Source: Nitrospira sp.
GTDB lineage: Bacteria > Nitrospirota > Thermodesulfovibrionia > Thermodesulfovibrionales > Dissulfurispiraceae
Reading direction: 5' to 3'
DNA length: 46,906 nt
Assembly (NCBI GenBank): GCA_002634385.1
Contig: NSJL01000030.1
Location: 1 to 46,906 of the forward strand
Shown: positions 7,976-15,230 of the stretch, piece after piece
Numbering within the stretch: the first letter of the stretch is position 1
How the letters are laid out: each line of letters opens with the position of its first letter
Made by a program: the position numbers and the translations under genes
The notes under the pieces: model-generated
Told to the model about the DNA's origin: nothing
Database searches by the model: none
What the model saw: only the letters and a program-made list of their open reading frames with translations

Positions 7976-8163
7976 GGATTGCTTCAGGGTACGACCCTTC
8001 GCAATGACAGCACAGAAGAACCTCTTTTCCTGTCATTAGGAGCCCCTGATCCCCGGGGCAGCAGGGATTCTTTCTAAAATGACCCTGCGCGTCATTAGGA
8101 GCTTTTCTCCCTCTTTCATTGCTCTTTTTCCTTTTGTCATTGCGCGGTCAGCGAAGCAATCGC
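7976..8163. repeat. inverted GTCATTGCG...GAAGCAATC repeat pair in the 7889-8305 gap
   Basis: GATTGCTTCAGGGTACGACC with TTCGCAATGAC (7976-8009) is the reverse-oriented counterpart of GTCATTGCGCGGTCAGCGAAG with CAATCGC (8136-8163). Such paired short palindromic elements are common dispersed intergenic repeats. GTCATTAGGAGC occurs twice between them. No gene is seen in 7889-8305. Confidence 0.6.
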
Positions 8164-8223
8164 AAGGGATGCACACTCACCGGGCATTTTCATGCGTTTT
8201 CCCTGACAGAACTCCCCCATTCC

Positions 8224-8251
8224 TTGACATATTCCTTAACCGCTGTATACT
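8224..8251 (+). promoter_or_regulatory. osmC promoter
   Basis: TTGACA (8224-8229), a 16-bp spacer and TATACT (8246-8251): a strong housekeeping-type promoter about 55 bp before the osmC start codon. Confidence 0.8.
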
Positions 8252-8305
8252 GAGGGTAGGAAGGGTAAAAAGTACACACAGCAAGCCATTACAAGGAGGG
8301 ATCCC

Positions 8306-8752
8306 ATGCCGGTACGCAATGCGGAAGCAACATGGAAAGGTACCCTGAAAGGGGGAAAAGGGACGATGAAGCTGGGGAGCGGGGCCTTCGAGGGAGCATA
8401 CTCCTTCTCCTCCCGTTTCGAGGAGGGGACGGGGACCAATCCCGAAGAACTGATCGGCGCAGCCCATGCGGGATGCTTCTCCATGGCGCTCGCCCTCATG
8501 CTGGAACAGGCGGGCTACACCCCGGAGCGCATCAACACCACCGCGCGGGTGAGCATCGAAAAGGCGGGGGACGGCTTCAAGATCACCCGGAGCGAACTGC
8601 TGACCCATGCCGAGGTCCCCGGAATCGACGAGAAGACCTTTATGGAGAAGGCCGAAGCCGCCAAAAAAGGATGCCCCGTTTCCCAGGCTCTTGCCGGTAC
8701 CGAGATTACCCTCAAAGCCTGTCTGTCGAGCCCCGCCGCCACATCACGATAG
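8306..8752 (+). CDS. osmC: OsmC family peroxiredoxin
   Basis: 148 aa, full length. OsmC proteins are cytosolic dimers that reduce organic hydroperoxides using two cysteines. Both are present: HAGCFSMALALML and KKGCPVSQALAGTEITL. GTNPEELIGAAHAGCFS is nearly diagnostic for the OsmC rather than the Ohr branch. The start at 8306 follows AAGGAGGGATCCC. It has its own consensus promoter (8224-8251) and is followed by a perfect 10-bp hairpin, so it is probably monocistronic. Confidence 0.95.
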   Translation: MPVRNAEATWKGTLKGGKGTMKLGSGAFEGAYSFSSRFEEGTGTNPEELIGAAHAGCFSMALALMLEQAGYTPERINTTARVSIEKAGDGFKITRSELLTHAEVPGIDEKTFMEKAEAAKKGCPVSQALAGTEITLKACLSSPAATSR

Positions 8753-8775
8753 GCAGCGCACCATACCCCCTTCTT

Positions 8776-8800
8776 ACCTCCCCTTGCGATAAGGGGAGGT
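8776..8800. terminator. hairpin after osmC, possible terminator
   Basis: ACCTCCCCTT and AAGGGGAGGT are perfect 10-bp arms around GCGAT, 23 bp after the osmC stop. There is no U-tract, so it is either a weak terminator or another member of the CCTCCCC palindrome family. Confidence 0.5.
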
Positions 8801-8940
8801 GAGGAGGGGCTCCCTGTTGATAAAAATATTCCGTTGTATGAAAATATACAGGTATATGCCCCTTCCGCCTTAGGGAGAGAAGGGCAGTACTGCGCACATG
8901 CCTCGAATGCGCCTGAGATCATGATTGACTAGGGGGTTAT

Positions 8941-9483
8941 ATGAGACATCCTGCCCGGATCGGCAGCACGGCTGCCGGCGGCATTATCCCGTTCCTGCCT
9001 ATCCTTTTCATATTCATAATAGTGCTTTCACTGTCGCTGGTCACCGGTGCGGCATGCGGGGAGCAAAAGCCGGTCTCCCCTACCCAGAAGGATAAATGCG
9101 CCGTCTGCGGCATGTTCGTCGCAAAGTACCCCGACTGGGTCGCCCAGATTCTCTTCAAAGACGGTTCCGCCGCCTTCTTCGACGGTCCCAAGGACATGTT
9201 CAGGTACTACTTCGACATGGAGAAGTATGCCCCCTCCCGGAGCCGGGCCGATATCGACGCGCTCTATGTAAAGGAGTACTACTCGCTTACGCCCATCGAC
9301 GCGGGCAGGGCGTTCTTCGTTGCGGGCAGCGACGTATACGGCCCCATGGGAAAAGAGCTTGTCCCTTTCGGGAAAGAGGCGGATGCGAAGGAGTTCATGA
9401 AAGACCATAAGGGGAAACGCATCCTGAGGATGAAAGAGATAACGCCCGACGTGGTGCGGTCCCTGGATGACCTGGATGAGTAG
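8941..9483 (+). CDS. nosL: NosL family copper chaperone-like protein
   Basis: 180 aa. The N-terminal hydrophobic segment (about 15-38) ends in GAAC, a weak lipobox, so it is exported or membrane-tethered. The NosL signature KCAVCGMFVAKYPDW carries the cysteines and methionine that bind Cu(I) in characterised members; FFDGPKDMFRYY and YVKEYYSL continue the family pattern. The start follows AGGGGG. It heads a tightly spaced run of seven plus-strand genes to 14042, including an ABC transporter. NosL serves nitrous-oxide reductase in denitrifiers, but homologues occur without nosZ, and none is seen here. Confidence 0.85.
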   Translation: MRHPARIGSTAAGGIIPFLPILFIFIIVLSLSLVTGAACGEQKPVSPTQKDKCAVCGMFVAKYPDWVAQILFKDGSAAFFDGPKDMFRYYFDMEKYAPSRSRADIDALYVKEYYSLTPIDAGRAFFVAGSDVYGPMGKELVPFGKEADAKEFMKDHKGKRILRMKEITPDVVRSLDDLDE

Positions 9484-9544
9484 AAGGACGGTGGCCCGGG
9501 ACGACAGTGAGACCCCCTCGCCGGCAGGAGAGGGGGGATAGGGC

Positions 9545-9871
9545 ATGCGGAAATCGGATATCCTCTTTCTCTCCCTGGCAGTGCAGATGGTACTCCTTTT
9601 CTTCCTCTTCGCCCACGCCGCGCACCGTAAGATGGCCGATATCCCCCGGATCAGGGAGAAGGGGGAGATAGTACGGAGGCTGGGGCTCACGGATCTCTGT
9701 CTCTTTACGGAGGCCCGCTACACACGGCATATCACCCAGGCGGACCTCAATACTCCCTTCCAGGACCATCCGCTGTCGCTGGAGCATTTCCCCTCGGGGT
9801 CGTTGCTGCTGCCTCCGGCAGGCCTCAGGGATTTCCGCGCTCCGGTACCGGCAGAGAGGAGAAAGGGATAA
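9545..9871 (+). CDS. small membrane-anchored hypothetical protein
   Basis: 108 aa. One hydrophobic segment (about 6-25, LFLSLAVQMVLLFFLFAHAA) is followed by a charged soluble tail with no cysteine pair or other motif I recognise. The start at 9545 is preceded by GAGGGGGGATAGGGC. It sits 61 bp after nosL and 27 bp before the FtsX-type permease, so it is probably an operon member and perhaps an accessory subunit of the transporter. I do not know its function. Confidence 0.75.
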   Translation: MRKSDILFLSLAVQMVLLFFLFAHAAHRKMADIPRIREKGEIVRRLGLTDLCLFTEARYTRHITQADLNTPFQDHPLSLEHFPSGSLLLPPAGLRDFRAPVPAERRKG

Positions 9872-9898
9872 CGGCAGGCGATACCGCCGGGAGAATAC

Positions 9899-11032
9899 AT
9901 GAGCCCCTGGATCGAAAAACAGAGAAACATCGTCGATTTCACCCTCTCCTCCCTCCTGCGGAGGAAGGGGAAAAACACGGCGTTGGCACTGGTCTATACC
10001 TTTATCATCTTCATTCTGGCATCGGTGATGTTCTTCACCCATGCCCTCAGGAAAGAGGCGTCCCTTGTTCTCAAGAATGCCCCCGATGTGGTGGTCCAGA
10101 GGATGGTGGCGGGAAGGCATGACCTCATCCCGGCGGACTATGCGGACCGCCTCAGAAAGATCCGGGGGGTGTCCGGGGCAAGGGTACGGCTCTGGGGCTA
10201 CTACTTCGATCCCGTCACCGGGGCGAACTATACCCTCATGGTGCCGGAGAAGTTCGCGGGAGAACGGGGAGTCATCCATATCGGAGCGGGCATTGCGAAG
10301 AGCCGTCTCGCCTCCACGGGGGACATGCTGGTGTTGCGGGCCTATAACGGAGAGCCTTTCATGCTCAAGGTAACGGAGGTGCTCTCCGCCGAATCGGAGC
10401 TGGTCTCCTTCGACCTCATCCTCATGACGGAAGGGGATTTCCGGGAGCTTTTCGGCATTCCGAAGCAGTACGGCACCGACGTGGTCCTCACCGTCAGGAA
10501 CAAGAAGGAGCTTACCACTGTTGCGCGGAAGGTGACGGAGCTCCTTCCCGATACGCGTCCCCTCCTCCGGGACGAGATCCTCAGGACCTACGACTCCGTT
10601 TTCAACTGGCGCGGCGGAGTTATCACCGTGCTCCTGTCGGGGGCGCTCTTCGCCTTCATCATCTTCGCCTGGGACAAGGCATCGGGGCTGAGCGCGGAGG
10701 AGAAAAAAGAAATCGGCATCCTGAAGGCCGTCGGGTGGGAGACCTCGGATGTGCTGCTGATGAAGTTCTGGGAAGGTGCGGCCCTCTCTCTCTCCTCCTT
10801 CCTGGCAGGTACGGTGCTCGCCTATGTCCATGTCTTCTTCGCTTCGTCCCCGCTTTTCGAGACGGCGCTCAAGGGGTGGTCCGTCCTCTACCCGGAGTTC
10901 AGGCTCACCCCCTTCATCGACGGCTCCCAGATCGCGACGCTCTTCTTCCTCGCGGTCGTCCCCTATACCGTCGCGACCATCGTGCCCTCCTGGAGGGCGG
11001 CGACAGTGGACCCCGATGCGGTGATGCGATGA
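9899..11032 (+). CDS. FtsX/MacB-type ABC transporter permease
   Basis: 377 aa. The N-terminal membrane helix (about 26-48) is followed by a large extracytoplasmic domain (about 50-235) and three C-terminal helices. The FtsX-like region contains EKKEIGILKAVGWETSDVLL. This is the MacB/LolCE class, which acts mechanically rather than as a channel. The start follows GGGAGAATAC. The gene ends 10 bp before its partner ATPase at 11043. Adjacency to NosL suggests a role in copper-enzyme maturation, by analogy only; NosFY is a different permease type. Confidence 0.88.
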   Translation: MSPWIEKQRNIVDFTLSSLLRRKGKNTALALVYTFIIFILASVMFFTHALRKEASLVLKNAPDVVVQRMVAGRHDLIPADYADRLRKIRGVSGARVRLWGYYFDPVTGANYTLMVPEKFAGERGVIHIGAGIAKSRLASTGDMLVLRAYNGEPFMLKVTEVLSAESELVSFDLILMTEGDFRELFGIPKQYGTDVVLTVRNKKELTTVARKVTELLPDTRPLLRDEILRTYDSVFNWRGGVITVLLSGALFAFIIFAWDKASGLSAEEKKEIGILKAVGWETSDVLLMKFWEGAALSLSSFLAGTVLAYVHVFFASSPLFETALKGWSVLYPEFRLTPFIDGSQIATLFFLAVVPYTVATIVPSWRAATVDPDAVMR

Positions 11033-11042
11033 GAGGGCATGC

Positions 11043-11723
11043 ATGATCGCGCTGCGGGACGTCAGAAAAGTATTCAATGCCGGCAAGCCCAACGAGCTTA
11101 TCGCGGTGGACGGGGTAAGCCTCGCCATCGAGGGGAGGAAGATAACGGTGCTGAAGGGGCCCAGCGGCTCGGGGAAGACCTCTCTCCTGAGCATTATCGG
11201 TTGTATGGCGCGGCCCACCTCGGGACGGGTGGAGCTGTCCGGCAGGGAGATCACGAGCCTGACCGAGCGCTTCCTGACCCGGATCAGGAGGGAGACCTTC
11301 GGCTTCATCTTCCAGCGTTTCAATCTCGTCAGCGGGATCACCGTGCTGGAGAATGTCATGCTTCCGGCCTACCCCACGGGGGAGAGGCGTTCCGTCCTGC
11401 AGCAGAGGGCGATGAACCTGCTGGCGCACTTCAATCTCGCGCAGAAGGCCGGGGCAAAAACGGAGTGGCTCTCGGGGGGAGAGGCCCAGAGGGTGGCCAT
11501 CGCGCGGGCATTGATCAATAATCCGTCGGTGGTCATCGCGGACGAGCCCACCGCGCACCTGGATACAAAACTGTCCCGTGAATTCATGGAGAGCATGGAG
11601 GCGCTGAAGCAGGAGGGGAGGACCGTCATCATCGCCAGCCACGACTCCCTTGTGTGCGAGGCCCCGGGCATCGACAGAATCGTCGGCATGAGAGACGGGA
11701 AGCTCGATACCGGGGAACGATGA
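11043..11723 (+). CDS. ABC transporter ATP-binding protein
   Basis: 226 aa, typical of LolD/MacB-type ATPases. Walker A is GPSGSGKTS (about 40-48), the Q-loop region FIFQRFNLV, the signature LSGGEAQRVAIARAL, Walker B VVIADEPTAHLD and the switch histidine IIASHD. It energises the permease at 9899. Its stop codon overlaps the next start (ATGA at 11720-11723), so the downstream membrane protein is translationally coupled and probably belongs to the same complex. Confidence 0.95.
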   Translation: MIALRDVRKVFNAGKPNELIAVDGVSLAIEGRKITVLKGPSGSGKTSLLSIIGCMARPTSGRVELSGREITSLTERFLTRIRRETFGFIFQRFNLVSGITVLENVMLPAYPTGERRSVLQQRAMNLLAHFNLAQKAGAKTEWLSGGEAQRVAIARALINNPSVVIADEPTAHLDTKLSREFMESMEALKQEGRTVIIASHDSLVCEAPGIDRIVGMRDGKLDTGER

Positions 11724-12715
11724 TCCTCCATCCCGCGGTACTCGCCCTCTTCATCTCCTCCCTCCTCATCGGGTTCATGGTCCTTTACGCCGCGCTGCAC
11801 GCCGCCCGGATCGTGCGGTGGTGGGACAGCAGGAGCGGAAGCGAGCTCCAGCTTCGCCTCGAACGGGACACCTATCTCGTCTCCACCCTGCTGGCCTACG
11901 CCTTCGGCTTCCAGCTCCTCTCCTTTTTCCTGTACATTTTCACCGCCGACACCCTCCATAGCCTCTTCGTGGGGGCGATGTGCGCCGCGGGGACACTCCA
12001 GGTAAACGGGTACGGGTATCCGGCCCTCGTGCTGAAGCTTACCAATTTCCTTCTTGCGGGACTCTGGCTCATCATGAATTACACCGACAACAGGGCGTAC
12101 GATTATCCTCTCATCAGGAAGAAGTACGTCTTTCTTCTCGCCCTGGTACCCTTCATCGTGACGGAGATGGCGGTGCAGGGCCTCTACCTCTCCGGGCTGC
12201 GGGCGGACATCATCACCTCCTGCTGCGGGAGCCTCTTCAGCGCCGACAACAACGGGGTCACTTCCGACCTCGCCGCCCTTCCGGCCCTTCCCCTGGAAAT
12301 CGCCTTCTATGCCTCCATGGGAGCGACCCTGCTCCTCGGCCTCTGGTTCATCCGGAAGGGGAGAGGCGGATATCTCTTCTCCCTTTCCGCAGGGACCGCC
12401 TTTTTCGTCGCCATCGCCTCTCTCATCTCCTTCATCTCCCTCTATTTTTACGAGATGCCCTCCCACCACTGTCCCTTCGATATCCTGCAGAAGGAGTACG
12501 GGTTCATCGGGTATCCCCTCTATCTTGCACTCCTCGCAGGAGGGGTTGCGGGAATGGGAGTGGGGGTGATCATGCCTTTCCGGAAACGCGAGAGCCTCCG
12601 GGAGGTCGTCCCGCAGCTCCAGAAGCGGCTCGCCGCGGCAACAGTGGCCCTATACTTTCTCTTCACTGCGATTGTAACATACAGGATGGTCTTCTCCGAC
12701 TTTACGATGCGGTGA
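11720..12715 (+). CDS. polytopic membrane protein of the NosL-ABC operon
   Basis: 331 aa with roughly eight hydrophobic segments. I chose the ATG at 11720 because it overlaps the ATPase stop in an ATGA; the longer frame would lie inside that gene. A vicinal cysteine pair occurs in ITSCCGSLFS (about 168-176) and a histidine pair in MPSHHCPFDILQKEYGFIGY. Both fall in predicted loops and could bind metal or haem. I do not recognise a named family. Translational coupling places it in the transporter complex, perhaps receiving or sensing a redox-active cofactor (inference). Confidence 0.8.
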   Translation: MILHPAVLALFISSLLIGFMVLYAALHAARIVRWWDSRSGSELQLRLERDTYLVSTLLAYAFGFQLLSFFLYIFTADTLHSLFVGAMCAAGTLQVNGYGYPALVLKLTNFLLAGLWLIMNYTDNRAYDYPLIRKKYVFLLALVPFIVTEMAVQGLYLSGLRADIITSCCGSLFSADNNGVTSDLAALPALPLEIAFYASMGATLLLGLWFIRKGRGGYLFSLSAGTAFFVAIASLISFISLYFYEMPSHHCPFDILQKEYGFIGYPLYLALLAGGVAGMGVGVIMPFRKRESLREVVPQLQKRLAAATVALYFLFTAIVTYRMVFSDFTMR

Positions 12716-12718
12716 AAA

Positions 12719-13165
12719 ATGAGCCATTACTTCGTACCGATACTGCTTGTCATTATGCTCCTGTTTGGATGCGGGAAGGGGAGCGATGCGCCGAAGGCAG
12801 ACTGCGCCATCAATGCCGGCCCCTGCGTGAGGGAGACGGTTCCGGACGGCCTTTCCGTATCCTTCGATATCGGACCAAAGCCCGTCTCCTCCATGGCGGT
12901 GCTCACTCTCTCCACCTTTCTGCAGAAAAAAGGGAGAACCGTTACTGATGCGAAAGTGACCGTGGACCTTTCCATGCCCGGAATGTATATGGGCGAGAAC
13001 AGGGTGGCTCTCGCCCTTACCGAGAGCGGACGGTACGAGGGAAGGGGGATCCTTCCCCGCTGCCCCAGCGGGAAGAGGCTATGGAAAGCGGAGGTTATGG
13101 TGGAACGGCCCTCCCGCCCCGGAAGAACTACGACAGCAAGCTTCATTTTTGAGGTGAAGAATTGA
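12719..13165 (+). CDS. YtkA/FixH-like lipoprotein
   Basis: 148 aa. The signal sequence ends in LLFGC, a good lipobox with the lipid-modified cysteine at about residue 18. The mature domain is an immunoglobulin-like fold of the YtkA/FixH type: VTDAKVTVDLSMPGMYMGE, ESGRYEGRGILPRCPSGKRLW and a terminal strand TASFIFEVKN. Such proteins sit beside copper-handling and cytochrome-oxidase assembly genes. C31 and C37 are additional cysteines. It starts 3 bp after the previous stop codon. Spacing and content support a periplasmic partner role in the NosL-ABC operon. Confidence 0.8.
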   Translation: MSHYFVPILLVIMLLFGCGKGSDAPKADCAINAGPCVRETVPDGLSVSFDIGPKPVSSMAVLTLSTFLQKKGRTVTDAKVTVDLSMPGMYMGENRVALALTESGRYEGRGILPRCPSGKRLWKAEVMVERPSRPGRTTTASFIFEVKN

Positions 13166-13196
13166 TACAGAGTCGGGGGTAGATCTGTGGTTAACT

Positions 13197-13262
13197 CCCC
13201 CTCACCCCCTCTTAGGACAAGAGGGGGAATACAGACTCCTCCCCTTAGGGTAAGGGGAGGGC
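13197..13262. repeat. palindromic C/G-rich repeats
   Basis: Two consecutive hairpins: CCCCCTCTTAG with AAGAGGGGG, then CTCCCCTTAGG with TAAGGGGAG. They resemble the CCTCCCC palindromes elsewhere and separate the lipoprotein gene from the TauE-like gene by about 205 bp without another gene. Confidence 0.5.
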
Positions 13263-13331
13263 GGGAGGGGTTATGCAGCGAGAAATCCTTTTTCCGCGTT
13301 CTCCGCGTCCTCTGCAGTGAAAGCTTTTTTG

Positions 13332-13369
13332 AAAAGGTTGCAATAGGTAGAAAAGGTTGCAATAGGTAG
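13332..13369 (+). repeat. perfect 19-bp tandem duplication ahead of the TauE-like gene
   Basis: AAAAGGTTGCAATAGGTAG occurs twice head-to-tail (13332-13350, 13351-13369), ending one base before the ATG at 13371. Each unit carries an AGGTAG ribosome-binding-like element, so the duplication doubles the likely translation-initiation region. Confidence 0.9.
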
Positions 13370-13370
13370 A

Positions 13371-14042
13371 ATGGAAGCAAGCTATCTCCTCATGTTTACC
13401 ACCGGGCTCCTGGGCGGATTCGGCCACTGCATCGGAATGTGCGGACCGCTGGTGGCGTCCTACACGTTGAATGCCGCATGCAGGGGCGCCGGGAGCGGCA
13501 GGGCCGGCCTTCTGCTCCCCCACCTCCTCTACAACGCAGGCAGGATCTCCTCGTACACTTTCCTCGGTGCCCTCATGGGGCTTGCCGGCTCCTTCGTAAA
13601 TATCGCCGGGAGGCTTGCCGGGCTCCAGAACGGTGTCGCCGTGGTCGCAGGAGCTCTGATGATCATCATGGGCCTGGGCGTCGCGGGTATCCTCCGCAGC
13701 GTCTCCTCCCTCGAGAGGCATAACAGTCTCCTCCTCAGGGCGGTCCGGGTGGTGCTCGAAGGGGATTCGGTATGGCGTTACTACCCCCTGGGCATCCTTC
13801 TCGGCTTTCTCCCCTGCGGGCTCTCCTATTCCGCCTTTATCGCCGCCGCGGGCACCGGAAGCCTTCCACAGGGCCTGCTCCTCGCCCTCTGCTTCGGACT
13901 CGGCACTATCCCCCCCCTGCTGCTCTTCGGTGTCGTCATCAACTATCTGAGCGCAAAGGTGAGGGGTTGGGTGTACCGGACCGGGGGGCTTGTAATTATC
14001 GGTTTGGGGATTTATTTTATCTACAGGGGCTTCGCTGCATAG
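13371..14042 (+). CDS. TauE/SafE-like (DsbD_2) membrane protein
   Basis: 223 aa, about six transmembrane helices. The opening FTTGLLGGFGHCIGMCGPLV carries the family's paired cysteines in GHCIGMCGP. A second motif, LGFLPCGLSYSAF, lies about residue 140. This family is listed as sulfite exporter TauE/SafE or cytochrome-biogenesis DsbD_2 and is common beside cbb3-oxidase and copper-handling genes. The start is the ATG just after the 19-bp tandem repeat. As last member of the NosL-ABC run it would fit copper or thiol transport, which is inference. Confidence 0.85.
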   Translation: MEASYLLMFTTGLLGGFGHCIGMCGPLVASYTLNAACRGAGSGRAGLLLPHLLYNAGRISSYTFLGALMGLAGSFVNIAGRLAGLQNGVAVVAGALMIIMGLGVAGILRSVSSLERHNSLLLRAVRVVLEGDSVWRYYPLGILLGFLPCGLSYSAFIAAAGTGSLPQGLLLALCFGLGTIPPLLLFGVVINYLSAKVRGWVYRTGGLVIIGLGIYFIYRGFAA

Positions 14043-14080
14043 CCCGCACTGCCCATCAGGAGGCCCCTAAGGAGGAAGAT

Positions 14081-14404
14081 ATGGATGCTTTGGTCGTGTA
14101 TATCACCGCACCCGACGAGGAAGAGGCGGCGAAGATCGCCCGGGCGCTGGTGGAGGAGAAGCTGGCGGCGTGTGTCAATATCGTAACGGGGGTCCGCTCC
14201 ATTTACCGCTGGGAGGGGAAAATCGAGGACGACTCCGAGGTGTTGATGATCACGAAAACCCGCAGGGAGCTTTTCCCCTCCCTGCAGAAAAGGGTGAAGG
14301 AGCTGCACCGCTATACTGTTCCGGAAGTCATTGCCCTGCCCATTGTCGAGGGCTCCCCGGATTATCTCTGCTGGCTGCATGAGGTGACGAAGGGCCGGGA
14401 GTAG
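14081..14404 (+). CDS. cutA: divalent cation tolerance protein CutA
   Basis: 107 aa, full-length CutA1, a cytosolic trimer of the ferredoxin-like fold related to PII proteins. Visible motifs: ITAPDEEEAAKIARALVEEK, LAACVNIVTGVRSIYRWEG, IEDDSEVLMITKT and YTVPEVIALPI. The start at 14081 follows TAAGGAGGAAGAT; the longer frame lies within the previous gene. It is 38 bp after the TauE-like gene. CutA has been linked to copper tolerance, though its exact role is unsettled; its position after a putative copper operon is suggestive. Confidence 0.95.
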   Translation: MDALVVYITAPDEEEAAKIARALVEEKLAACVNIVTGVRSIYRWEGKIEDDSEVLMITKTRRELFPSLQKRVKELHRYTVPEVIALPIVEGSPDYLCWLHEVTKGRE

Positions 14405-14410
14405 CCTTCC

Positions 14411-14728
14411 ATGAAAGATCCCGACTACACCGGCATCGTCTGCCGGGGATTCTGTATTTTTTATAAGGAGGGGAAGGAGGAGCTCCACTGCGGGGGGTAT
14501 GAGATTCTGCGGCGCTCCCTGACCCCCGCCGAACTGGAGGGCCTATCTTCCCTCTGCCCCTGCGGCGATACCCTCAAGTTCCAGATTCCGCCCGAAGAGG
14601 AAGAAATGAGGCGCCTCGTGTGCGAGACATGCGCCTTCGTCATCGACGGCTGCGATTACCGCGAAGACCGTTCCGCCCCTCCCTGCGGCGGATACCATCT
14701 CCTCCGGGCGATCAGGTACAGCCGGTAG
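14411..14728 (+). CDS. cysteine-rich hypothetical protein with internal CGGYxxLR repeat
   Basis: 105 aa, soluble and unrecognised. Nine cysteines at 11, 15, 27, 49, 51, 71, 74, 81 and 92, grouped as CRGFC, CGG, CPC, CETC, C and CGG. CGGYEILR (27-34) recurs as CGGYHLLR (92-99), each preceded by a closely spaced cysteine pair, suggesting a duplicated metal- or Fe-S-binding half. It starts 6 bp after cutA and ends before a bidirectional hairpin, so it closes this plus-strand run. Metal or cluster binding is inferred from cysteine spacing only. Confidence 0.75.
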   Translation: MKDPDYTGIVCRGFCIFYKEGKEELHCGGYEILRRSLTPAELEGLSSLCPCGDTLKFQIPPEEEEMRRLVCETCAFVIDGCDYREDRSAPPCGGYHLLRAIRYSR

Positions 14729-14755
14729 CCTTTTCCCGAGGCATCATACGGGTAC

Positions 14756-14800
14756 AAAAAAGGGGCTGAATGCGATAGCACCCGGCCCCTCTCTTCTTTT
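14756..14800. terminator. bidirectional terminator between convergent genes
   Basis: AGGGGC (14761-14766) pairs with GCCCCT (14785-14790), with A6 on the left and CTCTTCTTTT on the right. It lies between the stop codons of convergent genes (14728 and 14812), the right place for a shared terminator. Confidence 0.7.
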
Positions 14801-14811
14801 ATCCTTTGAAA

Positions 14812-15192
14812 TTATCCGGTGATGCGCCGTATCTGCCCGGGCCGCACCGTTTCCGGACGGGCCGTCTCATCCGCAATCCTCTTCGCATTTTTATACGCTT
14901 CCACCGCGCGCTGCGCCTCCGCGTTCCGGACCTCCTCCGCTCTCTGCCGCTCAGCGGCAGGAGGATTCTTCTCCTCTTCGCCCTTCCGTTCCGTGCGGGC
15001 GGCGCGTTCGGCCTTGCGGCTCAGGGTAACCCTGACCCCCCCGGAGGCATCGTCCGCCTCGTCTCTTTCGGGGGACCTCTTCTCCCGCAGCGCCGTCTTC
15101 CTCTCTGCGATCTGCTCCTGCTTCTTCTGCGGAGCGTTGTACCGCGCAGCGGTATCCACCTGGTTGGCGTTATTCACCTGCTCGACCGCCAT
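14812..15192 (-). CDS. highly charged hypothetical protein
   Basis: 126 aa, mostly Glu, Arg, Lys and Ala. A low-complexity helical middle (RTERKGEEEKNPPAAERQRA and the following stretch) is probably coiled coil or disordered. There is no signal peptide, membrane segment or cysteine. The start at 15192 is well supported by AGGAGGGATGCC. It lies 38 bp downstream of hisD on the same strand and may be co-transcribed. I do not recognise a family; such proteins are often scaffolds or flagellar-region small proteins, but nothing here supports either. Confidence 0.7.
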   Translation of the reverse strand: MAVEQVNNANQVDTAARYNAPQKKQEQIAERKTALREKRSPERDEADDASGGVRVTLSRKAERAARTERKGEEEKNPPAAERQRAEEVRNAEAQRAVEAYKNAKRIADETARPETVRPGQIRRITG

Positions 15193-15230
15193 GGCATCCC
15201 TCCTGTCCGTCCGCGCACCCGGAGCCGGCG

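Noticed and set aside
8817..8860. TGTAT-N6-ATACA repeat and AT-rich tract upstream of nosL as an operator or promoter
   Set aside because: The match to promoter consensus is poor and the repeat arms are only five bases.
8941..9483. NosL taken as proof of denitrification, with the NorD-like end at 46781
   Set aside because: NosL homologues are common without nosZ, and NorD-like tails are shared with CbbO; no reductase gene is visible.
9395..11359. Long minus-strand frame (654 codons) opposite the NosL-ABC operon
   Set aside because: It overlaps four well-supported plus-strand genes and shows no recognisable motif.
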